Source: an uncultured Erysipelotrichaceae bacterium (lineage in GTDB: Bacteria; Bacillota_I; Bacilli_A; RF39; UBA660). Taken from it: a stretch of DNA of 51,577 nt. Under the pieces are notes generated by a model. The model searched no databases. It was not told the DNA's origin and worked only from the letters and a program-made list of their open reading frames with translations. Position numbers and translations under genes: made by a program. How positions within the stretch are numbered: position 1 is the stretch's first letter; every line of letters starts with the position of its first letter. Where the stretch lies: contig CADBMO010000058.1 in NCBI GenBank assembly GCA_902795755.1, forward strand, positions 1 through 51,577, read 5' to 3'. This document shows positions 42,969 to 50,937 of this stretch, piece by piece.

Positions 42969-43472
42969 CTAAATTTTAAATCTTACCGAAACAAAAACCT
43001 TGTTTTCAAACTCTTCTTGTATTAATCTCATTACTTTGTTTGCAAGAGAATAATCATGATCTTTTTTCTTAACTACAACATTAATGTTATCATTATCAAT
43101 TTTTACATAACTTTCTAGCTTCATCTTATCTTTTATTTTTTTCACTAATTTTTCTTCCTTTGCTTTAATGTCATCTATTTCTTTTAATCCCTCGTATGCA
43201 TTATTTTTTTCTTCATCCGTTGATTTGGAATTTGTTAATATTTCATTATATTCAGCGGCCATAGATGCTCTTTCTTCATCTTTTTCAATCTCCAAAACCG
43301 CTAAATAATCCGTATTTTTTGCACTGACATTGCTAGATGCTTTTTTAGTAGTAGTTATTTTATTTTTTTCATTTATAACCGTTAACAATTCATTTGGCAT
43401 TGTTATATAATATACACTTAATATTAAAATTAAACTAAATAACGTTAAAAACCATATTTTTTGCTTATTCAT
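42969..43472 (-). CDS. spoIIIAH: SpoIIIAH-like channel protein
   Basis: 167 residues. N-terminal membrane helix with KQKIWFLTLFSLILILSVYY (about 3-22), as in SpoIIIAH, a disordered Thr/Ser/Lys stretch, a helical segment with EEKNNAYEGLKEIDDI, and a C-terminal ring-building domain (KIDNDNINVVVKKKD ... RFKI). SpoIIIAH pairs with SpoIIQ across the intermembrane space of the engulfed forespore. Bacillus SpoIIIAH is 218 residues. The rest of the spoIIIA operon is not in this window. Upstream, GAATATT and CATATGCT (43513-43519, 43493-43500) recall sigma-E elements, but the spacing of 12 is short. Confidence 0.85.
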   Translation of the reverse strand: MNKQKIWFLTLFSLILILSVYYITMPNELLTVINEKNKITTTKKASSNVSAKNTDYLAVLEIEKDEERASMAAEYNEILTNSKSTDEEKNNAYEGLKEIDDIKAKEEKLVKKIKDKMKLESYVKIDNDNINVVVKKKDHDYSLANKVMRLIQEEFENKVFVSVRFKI

Positions 43473-43524
43473 AATATTGTCCTTTCTAATTAAGCATATG
43501 CAGTAGAAAAAAAATATTCACAAA

Positions 43525-43548
43525 AAAAAGAATCTTATGATTCTTTTT
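43525..43548 (-). terminator. Terminator of the coiled-coil operon
   Basis: 10-bp perfect stem (43525-43534 with 43539-43548, loop TTAT), T-run on the minus strand; the stop codon is in the arm. Confidence 0.8.
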
Positions 43549-44860
43549 CATTTTCTAATACCGCATTTGCAAAAGGCATTATATTATTAATCTTTTTATC
43601 TAATTCTGCTTGCTTAGAATTAATCTCCGCTTCTTTTTCATCAAGCTCTTTCTCAAAATCATCTAACTCTTGTTTTTTCTTGGTTGCACTTTCAATAAGA
43701 TCATTTACAAAAGCTTCATCTTCCTTTATTTGTTCTTCCTCTTCATCATAAGTTGCTTCCCTTTTATTTATTTCATTTAACCTTGAAACCAATCTTTTTA
43801 TCATTTCTTCAACAACTTGTTTTTCATCAACTGGTGATATGTAATTATCTTCTTCAACCCTTATTGGTGAGATTTCTTTATAGTCATCTTTTTTCTCAGT
43901 AATAACTGGAGTTTTAGCAATTTCAAGAATTTTATCAATGTCATATGTTTCTGGAACAACAACATCTTTTTTCTCTTCTTTCTTTCTAACACTTGGTAAA
44001 ACAGGAGGTACGAATTCTTTAAGCTTTGGAAGTCTATCTTCATCAATTAATACTAATGGTTTATTAACATTTATAACGTCTTCCTCAGCTTGCTTTATAG
44101 TCTCTTCTTCGTTTTCTACTTCTGCATCAATTTCTTCAAGTGTTGGCGTTGATAACTCATTAATATCTAACGAGGTAACCTTTGGTATTTCTTCATCTAC
44201 TTTTTCTTCAACTTGTTCTTCTTTTGGTTCTTCACCTACATAATCAACTGCATTTGATAATGCACTAGATATTTCACTTACAAAATTATTTTGATATAAG
44301 TCACTAATCTTTTGTAATGCGTTTTTAATTAACTCATAAATATCATTTTTATATGAAACAATGGCATCATATGATACATCTTTAATATCACCATCTAGAT
44401 CATTTATAAAAGTATCAACAGCACTTTCAATAACTTCGTTATTTCCATCCTCATTTATAAATGGAGATCTTTTTATTTTAACTATTTCTAAATACTTATC
44501 ATTTAATAAAGTATCTAAACTATTAATAAAACTCTTTTTATCATCTTCCGATTCTATATTAGAAGCTTCAATTTTATCATTAATCTTTTCAAAAAATTGT
44601 TCATTAACTGATTCAACACTTCTTAAATCTTTAATAACGTATGTTTCAACTTCTTCACAAATTGGTGAAACTAAATTAGTTTTTGCACTTGATATCGTAC
44701 TTGAAAAATCTATTGTATAATTTGAATCTGTTACAATTTGACTTATAAAGTTTGTTGTTCTTTCATCAATTGAAGCATTTAAATCTCTAAGTTCTTTTCT
44801 ATAATCATTATTATTTTCACTAATTCTATCTAAAACATTATTAAATAATTTACTCATCAT
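43535..44860 (-). CDS. Unknown acidic coiled-coil protein, downstream of a pair
   Basis: About 441 residues. Start taken as the ATG at 44860, with AGGAGG five bases upstream; GTG at 44863 and ATG at 44857 are alternatives. N-terminal helical region (about 1-210), an acidic Pro/Glu-rich disordered linker (about 215-340) and a C-terminal coiled-coil (about 345-430; KKKQELDDFEKELDEKEAEI). No signal or membrane segment. Overlaps the upstream coiled-coil gene by 11 bases. No family recognised; a structural or scaffolding protein is conceivable. Confidence 0.75.
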   Translation of the reverse strand: MMSKLFNNVLDRISENNNDYRKELRDLNASIDERTTNFISQIVTDSNYTIDFSSTISSAKTNLVSPICEEVETYVIKDLRSVESVNEQFFEKINDKIEASNIESEDDKKSFINSLDTLLNDKYLEIVKIKRSPFINEDGNNEVIESAVDTFINDLDGDIKDVSYDAIVSYKNDIYELIKNALQKISDLYQNNFVSEISSALSNAVDYVGEEPKEEQVEEKVDEEIPKVTSLDINELSTPTLEEIDAEVENEEETIKQAEEDVINVNKPLVLIDEDRLPKLKEFVPPVLPSVRKKEEKKDVVVPETYDIDKILEIAKTPVITEKKDDYKEISPIRVEEDNYISPVDEKQVVEEMIKRLVSRLNEINKREATYDEEEEQIKEDEAFVNDLIESATKKKQELDDFEKELDEKEAEINSKQAELDKKINNIMPFANAVLENEKES

Positions 44861-45863
44861 CACTACCTCCTATCTCAGAAGATTTAATGTTATTTAAACC
44901 CTTTAACAATGGTTTTATATTTAAGAATATTACTTCTGTTTCAGATAGCTTAGCATTTAATTTTACTTCTTTATCATTTAAACTTAGTTTCCTTTTACTT
45001 AACTCATTTTCCCTTTTAATATTTGCTTCAATATTATCATTAGTACTTTCTAATCTTTCTTCTACGTTACGTCTTCTTTCTTCTATCTTTTTTTCTCTTC
45101 TTTGTAACGTTTCTTCTTTTGTATTTAAACTTAGTAATACTTTATTAAATAAAGTCATATCATCATATTTTTCAAAATCATTTGTTGATTTTTCATCAAG
45201 TGCTATATCTTTAATACTATCAGTCATTGAAACTCCTCCTTTTTCTTCTTTTTCCTCATCATGATCTAATTCGCTTTCATCATTTAACTCATTTATTAAA
45301 ATAGTTAAATATTTTTCATCCACGTTATTAATTAAATCTTCCAATTTTTCTTCTAATTCTTTTTTTGAATTGTTAACCACATTCATAACGTTTTCAACCA
45401 ACGTCTTATTTTCTTCTATAACCTTAACAATACTATTTTTAACATAATCTATTACACTATCATAATATTCGGTTATATCAAGGTCCTCCGTCATGTTTAA
45501 TTGATTAGTATTTTTATTATTTTCTAGTTCCTTTATATAGTTCTTTTTAATATCTTTAATCTTAATTTTTTCATATACATAGTCTTCTATAAATGAATCA
45601 TTTGTTATTTGTAATGCCAATGAATCAATAAATAGTTTTCTTTTTATCTTTTTGACTAGTGATTGTTTTATTAATCCATCAATATTATCACGTATTTTAT
45701 CTTCGTTAAATTCAAAATCTATTGTTAAGCTTACTAAGTCTTCAGCTAAATGATAAATACATGAATCAATAATTGTTACTAGTTCATCAGATATAATTTT
45801 ATCGTTTAATGCATTACATTTAAAAAGAACTGCGTTTTTAATTCTTTCTATAGTACCTAGCAT
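44850..45863 (-). CDS. Unknown helical protein with C-terminal coiled coil, possible internal start
   Basis: 337 residues from the ATG at 45863 (MLGTIERIKNAVLFKCN), AGGAGG upstream. Helical N-terminal two thirds; after an acidic stretch (DHDEEKEEKGG) comes a coiled coil about 245-310 (LQRREKKIEERRRNVEERLE). A consensus AAAGGAGG with correct spacing precedes an in-frame ATG at 45227, which could give a second product of 125 residues. No membrane segment or known family. First gene of a coupled pair; the downstream partner also ends in a coiled coil. Confidence 0.75.
   Translation of the reverse strand: MLGTIERIKNAVLFKCNALNDKIISDELVTIIDSCIYHLAEDLVSLTIDFEFNEDKIRDNIDGLIKQSLVKKIKRKLFIDSLALQITNDSFIEDYVYEKIKIKDIKKNYIKELENNKNTNQLNMTEDLDITEYYDSVIDYVKNSIVKVIEENKTLVENVMNVVNNSKKELEEKLEDLINNVDEKYLTILINELNDESELDHDEEKEEKGGVSMTDSIKDIALDEKSTNDFEKYDDMTLFNKVLLSLNTKEETLQRREKKIEERRRNVEERLESTNDNIEANIKRENELSKRKLSLNDKEVKLNAKLSETEVIFLNIKPLLKGLNNIKSSEIGGSDDE
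45225..45242 (-). promoter_or_regulatory. Internal ribosome binding site and in-frame start
   Basis: AAAGGAGG, seven bases, then ATG (45225-45227) inside the 44850-45863 gene, in the same frame. The site encodes Glu-Lys-Gly-Gly in the long protein. Its strength equals the best binding sites in the window. Confidence 0.5.
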
Positions 45864-45947
45864 CACTAGCCTCCTATCACAACATATTCCCCTTTATAAC
45901 ATAGCATATACAAATTACCATATTATAACTAAAATAATTTTAACATA

Positions 45948-45984
45948 AAAAAAGATAAATTTAAATACTAAATTAATCTTTTTT
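45948..45984 (-). terminator. Terminator of the YfhO-like gene
   Basis: Stem of about 13 bp with one mismatch (45948-45961 with 45971-45984), T7 tail on the minus strand; overlaps the last codons (KKHKKD) and stop. Confidence 0.75.
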
Positions 45985-48558
45985 ATGTTTTTTTAATATA
46001 TAAGGCATTATAACAAGTAATATTATTACTGAAAATCCAGATAATACAAGGCCCAATTTCATATTCTTAGGATAATATTTAATTTTTATTTCATGATTTC
46101 CTTTTGGGCAATTAAACGCCATAAATGAATCAGCAATTTTATATGTTTTTACCATTTTATTATCAACGTATACTTTCCATCCTTCATCATATGCAATGCT
46201 TGTAAATACCATTTTATCTGTTTTTAATTTAATATTACCATTTATTAAGGTTTCTTTATATGATGTTACGTTTAATCTTTCGCTTTTAATAGATTTATAA
46301 AATTTATTAAATACATCGTCATTTAAAGTGTACGCATAAAAATATACATATGAATCATATTTTGATGACAAATCAAATTCAATCGTAACTTCATCTTCTG
46401 TATATGTACCAATATTTAATGTATAATACTCATCAGATGTTATAGAATGATATTCATCGTTGACATAAAAACTTGAGACATTAGGTCCACCAACATAAAT
46501 GTATAAATCTTTATGCTTTGAATTATCAAGGACAAATTTAAATGATGATTTTTTATCTTTTAATTTATAATTAAATTCTCCATTACTATTATTGTTAAAA
46601 GAATCTCCAATAATCTCAACATTTTCCGTTCTTAATACCTTAACATCATCATAAACACTTTCATTTGTATCTAATAATAGTTTTACAAACTGATCTTGAT
46701 TATAAAATGGTTTATATTCTAATAGATTCCATTTTACTAATTTTTTATTTGCACCATATCCTATTGAAGATGGATACTTGTACTCTAATAAATTAGCGGT
46801 TTCATTTGAATCTATTACTTTATAATTATCACTATTTATACTAGAACCCATAATGTAACTAATATTAAATATCGTGTTATAAACCGGAGTTTGATAATCA
46901 ACGTAATAATAGCTATTAATTGTATTCCCTGCAAGTCCAAGCATTCTTTGGTGAGATGAAACTGATTCATATGCCATGGACGAAAAAGTTGATATACCAT
47001 AATAATCATACCAGGCAGGATCATTTAGTGTTACATATGATGTTTTTTCTATCCTATACAAATCATTATTATATTTTCTAGCAGTTTTTATTAATTTTTC
47101 ATAACCCGGTTTATCATTCATAAACGTTTCAATATCATGGTCTATTGACCAATTATTATTAATTCCATAGATCATTTCAATAGAAATTACTAATATTAAA
47201 ACGCCACCACCTATTATTTTGGTCTTATTATTAATCTTCGTAAAAAAGAAAAGAAGATAATAAATAAGAAGTAAAATCATACATAATAGTGCCTTTTCAT
47301 CAGTAATGTTTTTAAAATCAAATTTTGCTGATAACATTACCATAACAATTATTAATGCAAACGAAATAGAAGTCTTTAAAATTCCGGCATCTTTAAGTTT
47401 TGTAGACGAATAATAACCTATCGTTGTTAAGCAAAAAACGTATAAAAATGAATATCTCCATGGTAAATCATTAGGTACATGAAATGCATGCCATATATAA
47501 TCTATTAGATTAATATCAAAGAATAAAAAGAATGATATGATGCATAATAATGAAATTATTTTTATTTTAATATTAACTTTTTTATTTAAAAACAATAAAA
47601 GTACAAACACTAAAGTAATTAATCCACAATAAATGTTTGGTAGTGGCAAAATATCACTTGCAAAAACAGTTCTAGATACACCTGTTATATGGTTAAATAC
47701 ATAGTCAATAACCTTAAAATTAAACTCAAATGCAGGAAATGATCCTCCCGTTGCGGAAATGCTACTTAATGACGTTGCAAGTGGTAATAAGAAAAATGAT
47801 ACTAATCCACCTGCTAATAGTGATGATACCGCAAATAGTATTGTTTTTTTAAAAATATATTTAATGTTATATTTTCCTCTTAAGAATAAATAGCCAAGAA
47901 AATATAGTACCGAAAATATACATATCATATAACCTATAAAATAATTTGCAAATAACATAATTGCTAATGAAACTATATATAAATACGGTTTATTATTATC
48001 AATTAATTTACTTATACCAAGCATTATTATTGGTAAGAAAACTATTCCATCTAACCACATTATATTCCAATAAAAAGCACAAAAATATCCTGAGTAAGCA
48101 TATAGTAATCCAAATACTAGCGTAAATATACTATCTTTATTAAATTGTTTTTTTAGATAATATGACATTGTACAAGATGCAAAAATAAGTTTAAGCGCTA
48201 TAATTACTGAATATCCCATAATAATATTATCTTTTTTTAAAAATAACAATATTATATTAAATGGACTAGATAAATAGTTTAAATAATTTCTAAAAAACGG
48301 TATTCCACCACCCGTATTAAAAGAAAAAATTAAATTTTCTCCTTGTTTAATCCTGTCTGTTAATTCATTTAATAATGGACCATATTGATGAAAAAAATCA
48401 ACGTCTAACATTGAATTGGATCCAAAAGGTGCAATGCCTTGTAATTTAAATACTACACCTATAATTATTGTACTAACTATAAAAGTTAAAAATAACCACC
48501 TATTATTATGAACTATTAATAGTAGTTTATTTACTATTTTTTTTATCTTATTATTCAT
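45973..48558 (-). CDS. yfhO: YfhO family polytopic membrane protein
   Basis: 861 residues from the ATG at 48558 (MNNKIKKIVNK) with GGTGA upstream. About 13 membrane helices over residues 20-520, the motif DVDFFHQYGPLLNELTDRIKQGE in the first outside loop (split about 60-82) and FSFNTGGGIPFF, then a large outside beta-rich domain and a last helix with basic tail. This matches YfhO proteins, GT-C-like membrane enzymes; in Bacillus and Listeria relatives glycosylate lipoteichoic acid or wall polymers. It lies downstream of a terminator, so is probably transcribed on its own. Confidence 0.9.
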   Translation of the reverse strand: MNNKIKKIVNKLLLIVHNNRWLFLTFIVSTIIIGVVFKLQGIAPFGSNSMLDVDFFHQYGPLLNELTDRIKQGENLIFSFNTGGGIPFFRNYLNYLSSPFNIILLFLKKDNIIMGYSVIIALKLIFASCTMSYYLKKQFNKDSIFTLVFGLLYAYSGYFCAFYWNIMWLDGIVFLPIIMLGISKLIDNNKPYLYIVSLAIMLFANYFIGYMICIFSVLYFLGYLFLRGKYNIKYIFKKTILFAVSSLLAGGLVSFFLLPLATSLSSISATGGSFPAFEFNFKVIDYVFNHITGVSRTVFASDILPLPNIYCGLITLVFVLLLFLNKKVNIKIKIISLLCIISFFLFFDINLIDYIWHAFHVPNDLPWRYSFLYVFCLTTIGYYSSTKLKDAGILKTSISFALIIVMVMLSAKFDFKNITDEKALLCMILLLIYYLLFFFTKINNKTKIIGGGVLILVISIEMIYGINNNWSIDHDIETFMNDKPGYEKLIKTARKYNNDLYRIEKTSYVTLNDPAWYDYYGISTFSSMAYESVSSHQRMLGLAGNTINSYYYVDYQTPVYNTIFNISYIMGSSINSDNYKVIDSNETANLLEYKYPSSIGYGANKKLVKWNLLEYKPFYNQDQFVKLLLDTNESVYDDVKVLRTENVEIIGDSFNNNSNGEFNYKLKDKKSSFKFVLDNSKHKDLYIYVGGPNVSSFYVNDEYHSITSDEYYTLNIGTYTEDEVTIEFDLSSKYDSYVYFYAYTLNDDVFNKFYKSIKSERLNVTSYKETLINGNIKLKTDKMVFTSIAYDEGWKVYVDNKMVKTYKIADSFMAFNCPKGNHEIKIKYYPKNMKLGLVLSGFSVIILLVIMPYILKKHKKD

Positions 48559-48587
48559 ATTTTTCACCATTATAATAATAACATAAA

Positions 48588-48619
48588 AAAATAAGTAAAA
48601 CAATAATTTTACTTATTTT
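48588..48619 (-). terminator. Terminator of the 48609-50100 pair
   Basis: 13-bp perfect stem (48588-48600 with 48607-48619, loop of six) followed by T7 on the minus strand; includes the stop codon. Confidence 0.85.
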
Positions 48620-49010
48620 GAATTACATATGTTTTATTAATCTGGACACTACTATTTTTAGGTACCCAATCATATTTTATTTGTTTTTCCGAATCAATTG
48701 ATATAATCTTATATCCAACTAATTCATTATTATAATTTTTTAGTTTAGTACCCATTAGATTAGCACTTTTTACGTTATTATTACATTTCATTATCAGTTT
48801 AACCGAAATATCGCTGATTTTATACGTATTAATAGTGCAATCATCTTGTTTTACGAGTGAACCTTTTATCGATGATAACGACGGATTATTAATTCCAATA
48901 CTTAATAGTACCATCATAATAACAACGCACATTGAAACCATCACGATTGATTCTTTTATGATTGTATTATCAGCAAGTTTTGGCCTTCCTACTTTTCTTT
49001 TTTCAGTCAT
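48609..49010 (-). CDS. Single-pass membrane protein with VGRPKLAD motif (C)
   Basis: 133 residues from the ATG at 49010 (MTEKRKVGRPKLAD), AAAGGTGAT upstream. The motif (residues 7-14) is followed by six residues, Ser, then one membrane helix (about 22-40) and a small outside domain with two Cys (DDCTINTYKISDISVKLIMKC, residues about 56-76). That Cys-Cys unit is similar to the two repeats at the end of the neighbouring upstream protein. Function unknown. Cotranscribed with that neighbour; the frame overlaps its 3' end only slightly if an earlier start were used. Confidence 0.8.
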   Translation of the reverse strand: MTEKRKVGRPKLADNTIIKESIVMVSMCVVIMMVLLSIGINNPSLSSIKGSLVKQDDCTINTYKISDISVKLIMKCNNNVKSANLMGTKLKNYNNELVGYKIISIDSEKQIKYDWVPKNSSVQINKTYVIQNK

Positions 49011-49014
49011 ACTA

Positions 49015-50100
49015 TCACCTTTTTGTTGTTGTAGTTGGCGTTGTTGTTGTAGTTTTATTAAGTGATTTTTGTACAACACTAGTTTTTGTAATAGAGTTTA
49101 TTTGGTTAGTACCATCAACTTTATAGTCAACTTTAAAATATATAATTCTAGTTACATCACTATCTTCAAATATAACGGTATCAGCCAAATTACTTTTATC
49201 TAATCCTACGTAGCTTCCGTTACCAATTTTATATGCTATATTTGTTACGCTTGAATTTGTACAATTTATTTTGTATTTAGCACTATCTACCGTAACATTT
49301 AATATATTTAATGAACATCCACCATTTACTTTAGTAGTTGTAGAAGTTTGAGGTTTAATTGTTCTAGTACTATATTTAGCAACATTACTATTATTTGCAT
49401 AATAAGCTACTTTAAATGTTATCATTTTGCTTTTTTGTGAATCAGATAATTTTACTGAATCATATGGTTTTTTAGTTAATAATTTTGAATATTTTCCATT
49501 ATCAATCTTGTAATATATATTTTTAATAGTTGCATTACTACACTCTACTTGGTAATCAATTCCAGTATTGGTTTTTGTTAATCTAGAAAAAGAGCATTCT
49601 CCATCAGCATTTTTTACAACTGATACATAAAACTTAGTTGATTTATCACTACCATCTTTTGTAGATACCGTAACAACACTATTTCCTTCTTTTAAGGCAG
49701 TTACTTTACCTGTTTCATCAACAGATAATACTTTTTCGTCAGAACTAGCATAATTTAATTCTTTATTACTAGCATCAACTGGAGATATTCTAACATATAG
49801 TTTTCTTGAAGTTCCAGCTTTTAACGTGATGTTTTTAAAAATAGGTTTGATTTCTGAGATAATAATGTTTTGACCACTAGTTTGTGGATTTATCATAGCA
49901 GTACCTCTTAAATTAATGGTTTTAAAACCAAATAAAGTACCATAACCAAACACAAGTAAAACAGCAACCGCAACAAATGAAAAACCAGCAACTATAAGTG
50001 ATCTTCTTTTTTGCGCTTTATCAGCTAATTTTGGCCTTCCTACTTTACGTTTTACTTCTTCTTCATCGTCAAATCCTAAGTATTCAATTGGATCTTTCAT
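49015..50100 (-). CDS. Membrane protein with VGRPKLAD motif (D), BIG2 domain and Cys repeats
   Basis: 361 residues from the ATG at 50100 (MKDPIEYLGF), AGGAG eight bases upstream. Cytoplasmic acidic start, then KRKVGRPKLAD (motif residues 20-27), six residues, Ser, and a membrane helix (about 35-55). Outside: a BIG2-type Ig-like domain (about 80-160, ending KVTALKEGNSVVTVSTKDG) and two tandem repeats of about 75 residues with the pattern C...Y-x-[VI]-x-C-[ST]-N followed by NIxYKIxNGxY. A Thr/Pro tail closes it. Probably a surface protein held in the membrane. It has its own promoter. Confidence 0.82.
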   Translation of the reverse strand: MKDPIEYLGFDDEEEVKRKVGRPKLADKAQKRRSLIVAGFSFVAVAVLLVFGYGTLFGFKTINLRGTAMINPQTSGQNIIISEIKPIFKNITLKAGTSRKLYVRISPVDASNKELNYASSDEKVLSVDETGKVTALKEGNSVVTVSTKDGSDKSTKFYVSVVKNADGECSFSRLTKTNTGIDYQVECSNATIKNIYYKIDNGKYSKLLTKKPYDSVKLSDSQKSKMITFKVAYYANNSNVAKYSTRTIKPQTSTTTKVNGGCSLNILNVTVDSAKYKINCTNSSVTNIAYKIGNGSYVGLDKSNLADTVIFEDSDVTRIIYFKVDYKVDGTNQINSITKTSVVQKSLNKTTTTTPTTTTKR

Positions 50101-50133
50101 ATACATCACTCCTATATTATTATCTCTATATAA

Positions 50134-50162
50134 ATGGTACCATTAAAATTATTACCAATCAA
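50134..50162 (-). promoter_or_regulatory. Promoter of the 48609-50100 pair
   Basis: TTGATT (50157-50162), 17-base spacer, TACCAT (50134-50139) preceded by TGG, an extended -10. Confidence 0.55.
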
Positions 50163-50179
50163 TAAAAATATATACGTGA

Positions 50180-50196
50180 TGTAAAGTGATTTTACA
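50180..50196. promoter_or_regulatory. Inverted repeat TGTAAA-N5-TTTACA, possible operator
   Basis: TGTAAA (50180-50185), five bases, TTTACA (50191-50196). It stands about 18 bases upstream of the -35 box of the 49015-50100 gene. The half-site TTTTACACCT recurs at 50224-50233 in the tadC terminator. A transcription factor site is possible. Confidence 0.35.
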
Positions 50197-50220
50197 CCTT
50201 ATATTTTGTAAAAAAAAGAA

Positions 50221-50235
50221 TAGGTTTTACACCTA
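50221..50235 (-). terminator. tadC terminator
   Basis: 5-bp stem (50221-50225 with 50231-50235) followed on the minus strand by a short TTC and then T8; overlaps the stop codon. Confidence 0.6.
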
Positions 50236-50937
50236 CCCTGTAAGTATTCTGACAAGTACTGGTCCTAATATAATAAGTAACATTAATGGAATGAAAAATA
50301 TTACCGAAAAAATACTTATTTTATTAGGAATTTTATTAATTTTAGCCCTTGTATCATTTACCTGTTTATCTCTAAGAAAATCTAATTGATTATACATCGT
50401 ATCAATTATACTATTTCCAAATAAACTAGATTGTTCCATATTTAAAATAATGTTGTTTATCGTAAGACTAGGAATTCTTTTACTCATAAGTGATAAACTT
50501 TCTGTTAATGATTTACCAAATTGAACTTGGTTAATAACTTCTTTAAATTCTTTAGAAATGTCAGAATCAATATACCTGCATGCCATCTTTATAGCATTTT
50601 CAAGATTTCTTCCGGATTCCAATCCTAAAGTTAAAACTTCAAAATAGTAGTATGCTTCACTATTTAATTTTTCTTCTCTTAGTTTAAGTGGTCTATCAAT
50701 CATAAAATAAGTATATATAAAATACCATATAACGGTTAATATAGGTGCTAAAATTACACCATAATCTATAAATATAAATACTATAATAAACACTAATATT
50801 GAAGTTAAAAATCTACGATTCATAAAACTATCTACCGAAAATGGTTTATTAACTCCAAATAAATCAATTTTTTCCTGTACTTTTTGAATATCCTTTTTTC
50901 TATATATTCTATGTATAAATGAGCTTTTACTTTTCAT
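50233..50937 (-). CDS. tadC: TadC-like pilus assembly platform protein (T2SSF domain)
   Basis: 234 residues. Two membrane helices near residues 45-85, a cytoplasmic helical T2SSF domain (EVLTLGLESGRNLENAIKMAC, then VINQVQFGKSLTESLSLMSKRIP) and a final helix about 205-230. This is the second of the two inner-membrane platform proteins of Tad-type pili, partners of the TadA ATPase. TAATG overlap with the tadB-like gene; GTGAGG precedes the ATG. Prepilin processing and ATPase genes are not in the window. Confidence 0.85.
   Translation of the reverse strand: MKSKSSFIHRIYRKKDIQKVQEKIDLFGVNKPFSVDSFMNRRFLTSILVFIIVFIFIDYGVILAPILTVIWYFIYTYFMIDRPLKLREEKLNSEAYYYFEVLTLGLESGRNLENAIKMACRYIDSDISKEFKEVINQVQFGKSLTESLSLMSKRIPSLTINNIILNMEQSSLFGNSIIDTMYNQLDFLRDKQVNDTRAKINKIPNKISIFSVIFFIPLMLLIILGPVLVRILTG

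Noticed and set aside
43493..43519. Sigma-E promoter of spoIIIAH
   Set aside because: The two elements resemble the consensus but the 12-base spacing is too short to call it.
43938..44720. Plus-strand ORFs of 101 and 119 codons opposite the coiled-coil gene
   Set aside because: Ser/Thr/Phe-rich translations are the antisense of Glu/Lys/Asp-rich coding; no start signals.
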